DNA from: DRQF01 sp964559135 | GTDB lineage: Bacteria; Planctomycetota; GCA-002687715; DRQF01 | Reading direction: 5' to 3' | Length of the DNA stretch: 16,521 bases | Assembly (NCBI GenBank): GCA_964559135.1 | Contig: CAZLGG010000089.1 | Coordinates: 1 to 16,521 of the forward strand | Shown here: piece by piece, positions 13,088-16,521 of the stretch | Position numbering within the stretch: position 1 is the first letter of the stretch | Layout of the letters: each line of letters begins with the position of its first letter | Made by a program: the position numbers and the translations under genes | Notes under the pieces: generated by a model | Database searches by the model: none | What the model was told of the DNA's origin: nothing | The model's input: only the letters and a program-made list of their open reading frames with translations

Positions 13088-16000
13088 ATGAATCGACTCC
13101 TTTCCCTTCGCGTGGGAGCGCTGCTCGTCTTCGGGCTCGTTCCTTTCCTCGTTGCCGGCCCTACCCCGGCGCAACTCCTTCCCCAGAAAGACTACCGCAA
13201 CTTCGAAACGCCCCAGCAGCATCCTGTGGAGATCGCCACGTTGGGCGCGGGAGAAAACGCGCAGGACGTCCTTCTCATCTGCAACACCCCGGACAACTCA
13301 GTGGAGATTCGTCAGGTCGATTCTCCCTGGGGTCTCATCCAGCGGGTGCGGACCGGGCTGGGCCCCGTCACCGTGCGCTGGTTTCCCCAACTCGGCCGGT
13401 TTTTCACCTGCGACTTCGATGGGGACTCGGTCACATCGGTGGCGCTCGACCTCGTGAGCGGCCAGCCTGTCGCCACGTTGCAGCGGATCGACTACGTCGG
13501 TGACGAGCCCAGCGACATCGCCGTTTCACCCGACGGCGTGACGGCCACCATCACCCTTTCGAGTCGGGCCGCCGTCACCCTGCGCATGGCCTCCAATATG
13601 GCCGCCGTGATTCCCGAGTTCATCTTACAGGCGCCCAATCCCAACAGCCCGATTCCGATCGCCATGAAAGCGCCTCGGGCCCTGCGGATACTCCCGGACG
13701 GCCGGATGTTCCTCCTCAACTTCATGGGTGGAGCCGACCACCCCTCGATACCCGGGCTCCGCAAGTACGACATGGATCTCTTCTACCACGACGCTTCGCT
13801 TCCCGTGACGCCCAACGCCATCGGGGGGATGGGGACGACGAACCAGGCCATGGCCATCAACGCCACCGCCGACCGGATGATCGTAGTGGGCTCCAAGGCC
13901 AGAAACCTCGACGCCGTGGGAGTGGCCCAAGTGAAGGCTCTCCCCTTGGGCTTCGTCGAAAGCTGGCTGTGGGTCGTGGACATCACGGCCGGCCAAGTTC
14001 CCGCAGTGCGTCCGGAAGCCCCCGCCGCCGTGACACCGGCGCCCCTGCTGCGCAGCATCAACCTCAACCGTGACTACAGCGTGTCGGCCTCCACGCCGCT
14101 CCCCCGAGCCCAGAGGATCTCGCGCCCCTTGGACGTTCTCATCATCGACGACGGGACTGCTCCTTCGGGCATCGGTCGAGTCGTCGTGACCGGCTTCCAG
14201 TCCAACAAGGTGTCTTTGTTGAAACCCGACAGCACGAAGCCCGGCGGCTGGGCTGTCAGTCAGGTGGGGATCCCGGTGACAACCGGCTACACCGTGGCCG
14301 GTCCGAGCGGCGTGGCCTATTCGAGCCGTGCGACGGATCCGTCAACGCCCATGACCCCCGGACTTTTGTTCGTGAGGGATCATCTGAGCAATTCCCTGTC
14401 GGTCATCAATCCGAATGGGACGACCCCCACCCACGTCATGACGCTTCCTCTGGGCAACGACCCCACGCCGACCGAGATCCGCACCGGGCGACGATTCCTC
14501 TATGACGCCAACTTCACGTCGGGCAACGCCATGGTCGCCTGCGAATCCTGCCACGTCTTCGGACACACGGACGCCTTGCCCTGGGACCTGGGCGACATGA
14601 ACCAGGGCGCACCGATTCAGCAGGGTTTCCATGATCTGAACGGCTTCACGCTGCAAAATCCCCCGCCCACGGGGCTCACCTTCCTCGCCAACTTCCCCAC
14701 CGAAAAGGGCCCCATGGTGACTCAAACCCTGCAAGGGCTCGTGAACTATCGGGTGAATGACGCCAGCCAGTTCCTCATGACCAATGCCCCCTATCACTGG
14801 CGCGGGGACAAGGCGGACTTCACGGACTTCAACGAGGCCTTCGTGAACCTCCAGGGCATGCCGAACATCGGGACGTCCGGGGATCCCAAGGGCTTGACGG
14901 ACGCCGACATGCGGGCCTACCGCAGCTTCGTGTTCACCATCGTGCATCCCCCCAATCCGGAGCAGCCCCTCGATCGGCGGCCCACGGGTGCCCTCGGACC
15001 GGGCCCCGGGGGGCCCACGGGAGCCTTGGGTGGCATGCAGGTGTTTCATGAAGGCAACGCCCTGGGCGGTCGTTCCTGCGTGGACTGCCACCAACTGCCC
15101 GACGGGAGCACGAACACGTCCACACTGCCCTTCGGGGTTCTTGAGACCATCAGCATGACAGGGGTTGTTAGAATACACCCCTTCGAATCTGCGGCCCTCC
15201 GCAACGTGAGGCAACGGGAAAGTTCGCTCCACTCCGATTTCACGGCAAACATCACGCATCAGGTGGGGAGCAATGGCCTGCTCCACTCGGGCGACCCGTT
15301 TTTCATCGGTATCGACACGAGCATCAATACCTTCGTCCACACCACGTTCGGATTCTCAACCCAAGACTTGAACAACATCGTCGAATTCGTCCGCAGTCTC
15401 GATACCGGAGTGGGCCCGGTGGTGGGGGTCCCTTGGACCGTCGATCCGGCGAACATCCCGGCAGCCGACGCGGCGGCGAACATCTTGGAGACGCAAGTGC
15501 TCGAAGCGAATGCCGACGGCGCAGCCTACGTCCGATCGAACGGCGTGGAGAAGGGCTACTGGTTCGACGTCACGACCTCTCCCCCGGCCTGGCGGGAAGA
15601 GGGGACGAACACCCTCATCAGCCGCACCCAGCTTCTGAACGCGAGCGGCTCGGCGGATGACGTCGTCATCCTCATCGCCACGCCCCTGGGCGCCTCTCGA
15701 CGGTGGGCCAGCGCGAACGGCGTGCGTACCCCCATTTCCGACACGGCGAATCCGCCGGGCGCGGCGAACCTTCTCCCCATGGTCCCCAATACCTTCTACG
15801 ACCAGATCTCCAACTTCACGGGGAATCTCCACTGGCCCGTCCCAACCTCGCTGAACACGAGCAGCATCTGGGCCTTGCGACACCTTCAGAATGCCGTCCT
15901 CCTGCCCCCCCAGATCTGGGGCGTCACGACCCGCCATCACGAGCCACCTCGTCGCTTCCGGGTCTCGGGCGACAACATCCGCCCCGGTGCGAAGCTCCTG

Positions 16001-16357
16001 CTGGGCATGAACACCTATCCACAGGGATCCGGGAATCCCCTCGCCGTTCTTGCGATGGACCTCTATCCCACCCGGTTCAAGGACGGGAACGGAAACCAGG
16101 TCTGGGAGACCCGACAGGAGCTGGACGCCACCATGACCATGATCCTTCTGAACGGTGGCCCCTATCGCCCTGAAGTCGTGGACGTGTTCCTGCGCACTCC
16201 CATGGCCAATCCCGCACTCTTGAATCCCAGCCAATGGAACGATCCCACTTCGAGCAATCCGACGAGCGGTTATCAACCGACGGTCTGTAACGAAGACGGC
16301 ACGATCGGCCCGTCTTCGGGCAACTGGCAAAGACTCGAGATTCGAGACGTGCGGTGA
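13088..16357 (+). CDS. Secreted multidomain di-heme cytochrome c with N-terminal YVTN-type beta-propeller
   Basis: This is 1089 aa with signal peptide MNRLLSLRVGALLVFGLVPF to about residue 28 (TPA before Gln29). Residues about 40-470 are repeats of a beta-propeller type: VLLICNTPDNSVEIRQVD, FFTCDFDGDSVTSVALDL, PSDIAVSPDGVTATITLSSR, GLLFVRDHLSNSLSVINPNG. Two c-type heme motifs follow, CESCH (485-489) and CVDCH (664-668). GPMVTQTLQGL, APYHWRGDKADFTDFNEAFV, IVHPPNPEQPLDRR and SAALRNVRQR (701-710) are conserved in the family of propeller-cytochromes related to MauG/di-heme peroxidases. SLDTGVGPVVG (770-780) closes the cytochrome part. A C-terminal region (about 785-1089) includes GVEKGYWFDV and repeated N-rich strands. 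A location on the outer surface or in the periplasm, with a role in electron transfer or oxidation, is inferred; the substrate is unknown. It is monocistronic, with a terminator-like hairpin about 95 bases downstream. Confidence 0.88.
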   Translation: MNRLLSLRVGALLVFGLVPFLVAGPTPAQLLPQKDYRNFETPQQHPVEIATLGAGENAQDVLLICNTPDNSVEIRQVDSPWGLIQRVRTGLGPVTVRWFPQLGRFFTCDFDGDSVTSVALDLVSGQPVATLQRIDYVGDEPSDIAVSPDGVTATITLSSRAAVTLRMASNMAAVIPEFILQAPNPNSPIPIAMKAPRALRILPDGRMFLLNFMGGADHPSIPGLRKYDMDLFYHDASLPVTPNAIGGMGTTNQAMAINATADRMIVVGSKARNLDAVGVAQVKALPLGFVESWLWVVDITAGQVPAVRPEAPAAVTPAPLLRSINLNRDYSVSASTPLPRAQRISRPLDVLIIDDGTAPSGIGRVVVTGFQSNKVSLLKPDSTKPGGWAVSQVGIPVTTGYTVAGPSGVAYSSRATDPSTPMTPGLLFVRDHLSNSLSVINPNGTTPTHVMTLPLGNDPTPTEIRTGRRFLYDANFTSGNAMVACESCHVFGHTDALPWDLGDMNQGAPIQQGFHDLNGFTLQNPPPTGLTFLANFPTEKGPMVTQTLQGLVNYRVNDASQFLMTNAPYHWRGDKADFTDFNEAFVNLQGMPNIGTSGDPKGLTDADMRAYRSFVFTIVHPPNPEQPLDRRPTGALGPGPGGPTGALGGMQVFHEGNALGGRSCVDCHQLPDGSTNTSTLPFGVLETISMTGVVRIHPFESAALRNVRQRESSLHSDFTANITHQVGSNGLLHSGDPFFIGIDTSINTFVHTTFGFSTQDLNNIVEFVRSLDTGVGPVVGVPWTVDPANIPAADAAANILETQVLEANADGAAYVRSNGVEKGYWFDVTTSPPAWREEGTNTLISRTQLLNASGSADDVVILIATPLGASRRWASANGVRTPISDTANPPGAANLLPMVPNTFYDQISNFTGNLHWPVPTSLNTSSIWALRHLQNAVLLPPQIWGVTTRHHEPPRRFRVSGDNIRPGAKLLLGMNTYPQGSGNPLAVLAMDLYPTRFKDGNGNQVWETRQELDATMTMILLNGGPYRPEVVDVFLRTPMANPALLNPSQWNDPTSSNPTSGYQPTVCNEDGTIGPSSGNWQRLEIRDVR

Positions 16358-16452
16358 GACCCTTTTTTTCGCGGAGGACTCACCGAGGGGGGTGAGGCCT
16401 GCCCGTTCCTTGGGGGAGGAGACGGGACGCCGAAGCCCTCCGCGAAACTTCG

Positions 16453-16483
16453 AAGGCCGGCGCGAACCAACCGCGCCGGCCTT
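16453..16483 (+). terminator. Strong intrinsic-terminator-like hairpin after the cytochrome gene
   Basis: AAGGCCGGCGCG (16453-16464) and CGCGCCGGCCTT (16472-16483) are perfect 12-bp reverse complements around the 7-base loop AACCAAC. A pyrimidine-rich stretch, CTCTTCTTTCC, follows on the + strand. The T-run is interrupted, but the stem is very stable. The stretch 16358-16452 before it holds alternative short dyads (GGTGAG/CTCACC at 16353-16358, 16379-16384 and 16391-16396) and no gene. Confidence 0.75.
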
Positions 16484-16521
16484 CTCTTCTTTCCTGGCGA
16501 AACCGAGGCGGGTTGCGATTC

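Noticed and set aside
1..16521. CRISPR arrays, tRNA or rRNA genes, insertion sequences, attachment sites
   Set aside because: I saw no spaced direct repeats, cloverleaf-like stretches, rRNA-like sequence, transposase or integrase motifs on either strand. Reading by eye can miss degenerate cases.

Overview
The window is high-GC bacterial chromosome with no phage, transposon, CRISPR, rRNA or tRNA signal. It carries about ten protein genes. Several are secreted through Sec-type signal peptides: a nuclease-like protein, a beta-rich surface protein, an S46-peptidase-like protein and a large di-heme cytochrome. This mix, together with the GC content, fits an environmental Gram-negative-type bacterium. 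Planctomycetota or a similar lineage is my guess, from gene content only and with low confidence.

Layout. Positions 1-559 (+) hold the 3' end of a probable POT/MFS transporter, a striking poly-G/poly-C tract (109-153) and a small three-helix membrane protein. Positions 556-7452 are on the minus strand, transcribed right to left: a secreted endonuclease/exonuclease/phosphatase-family protein with a C-terminal OB-like domain, then a secreted beta-rich protein cut in two by an in-frame amber codon, then 17 bp later an S46 (DPP7/DPP11-type) peptidase homologue whose catalytic His and Ser are missing, then truD, whose GTG start overlaps the S46 stop. truD ends convergently on the small membrane gene, sharing the four bases CTAG. 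Positions 7453-7853 form the divergent intergenic region. It holds a decayed 3' fragment (7567-7717, minus) with the same C-terminal tail, GGGQFLIL, as the amber-split protein. Positions 7854-16357 are on the plus strand: a polytopic GT-C-type membrane protein, then a tightly coupled aspartate-pathway module, then a secreted beta-propeller/di-heme cytochrome followed by a strong intrinsic-terminator-like hairpin.

How genes work together. The asd / aspartokinase / class I aminotransferase genes overlap by 4 bp and 1 bp and could carry oxaloacetate through aspartate and aspartyl phosphate to aspartate-4-semialdehyde. The aspartokinase is only 296 residues, with no ACT regulatory domains, so it should not be feedback-inhibited in the usual way. 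The minus-strand cluster looks like an envelope or secreted-protein operon with truD as a coupled passenger.

The observations most worth checking are: (1) the S46 homologue that keeps the fold and the catalytic Asp but has lost the His and Ser; (2) the in-frame TAG that falls inside a module duplicated elsewhere in the same protein; (3) the shared GGGQFLIL tail in an otherwise decayed remnant; (4) the ACT-less aspartokinase in a complete coupled module; and (5) the poly-G/poly-C tract, which may be a natural hairpin or an assembly artefact. I saw no wholly new multi-gene defence or mobile system.
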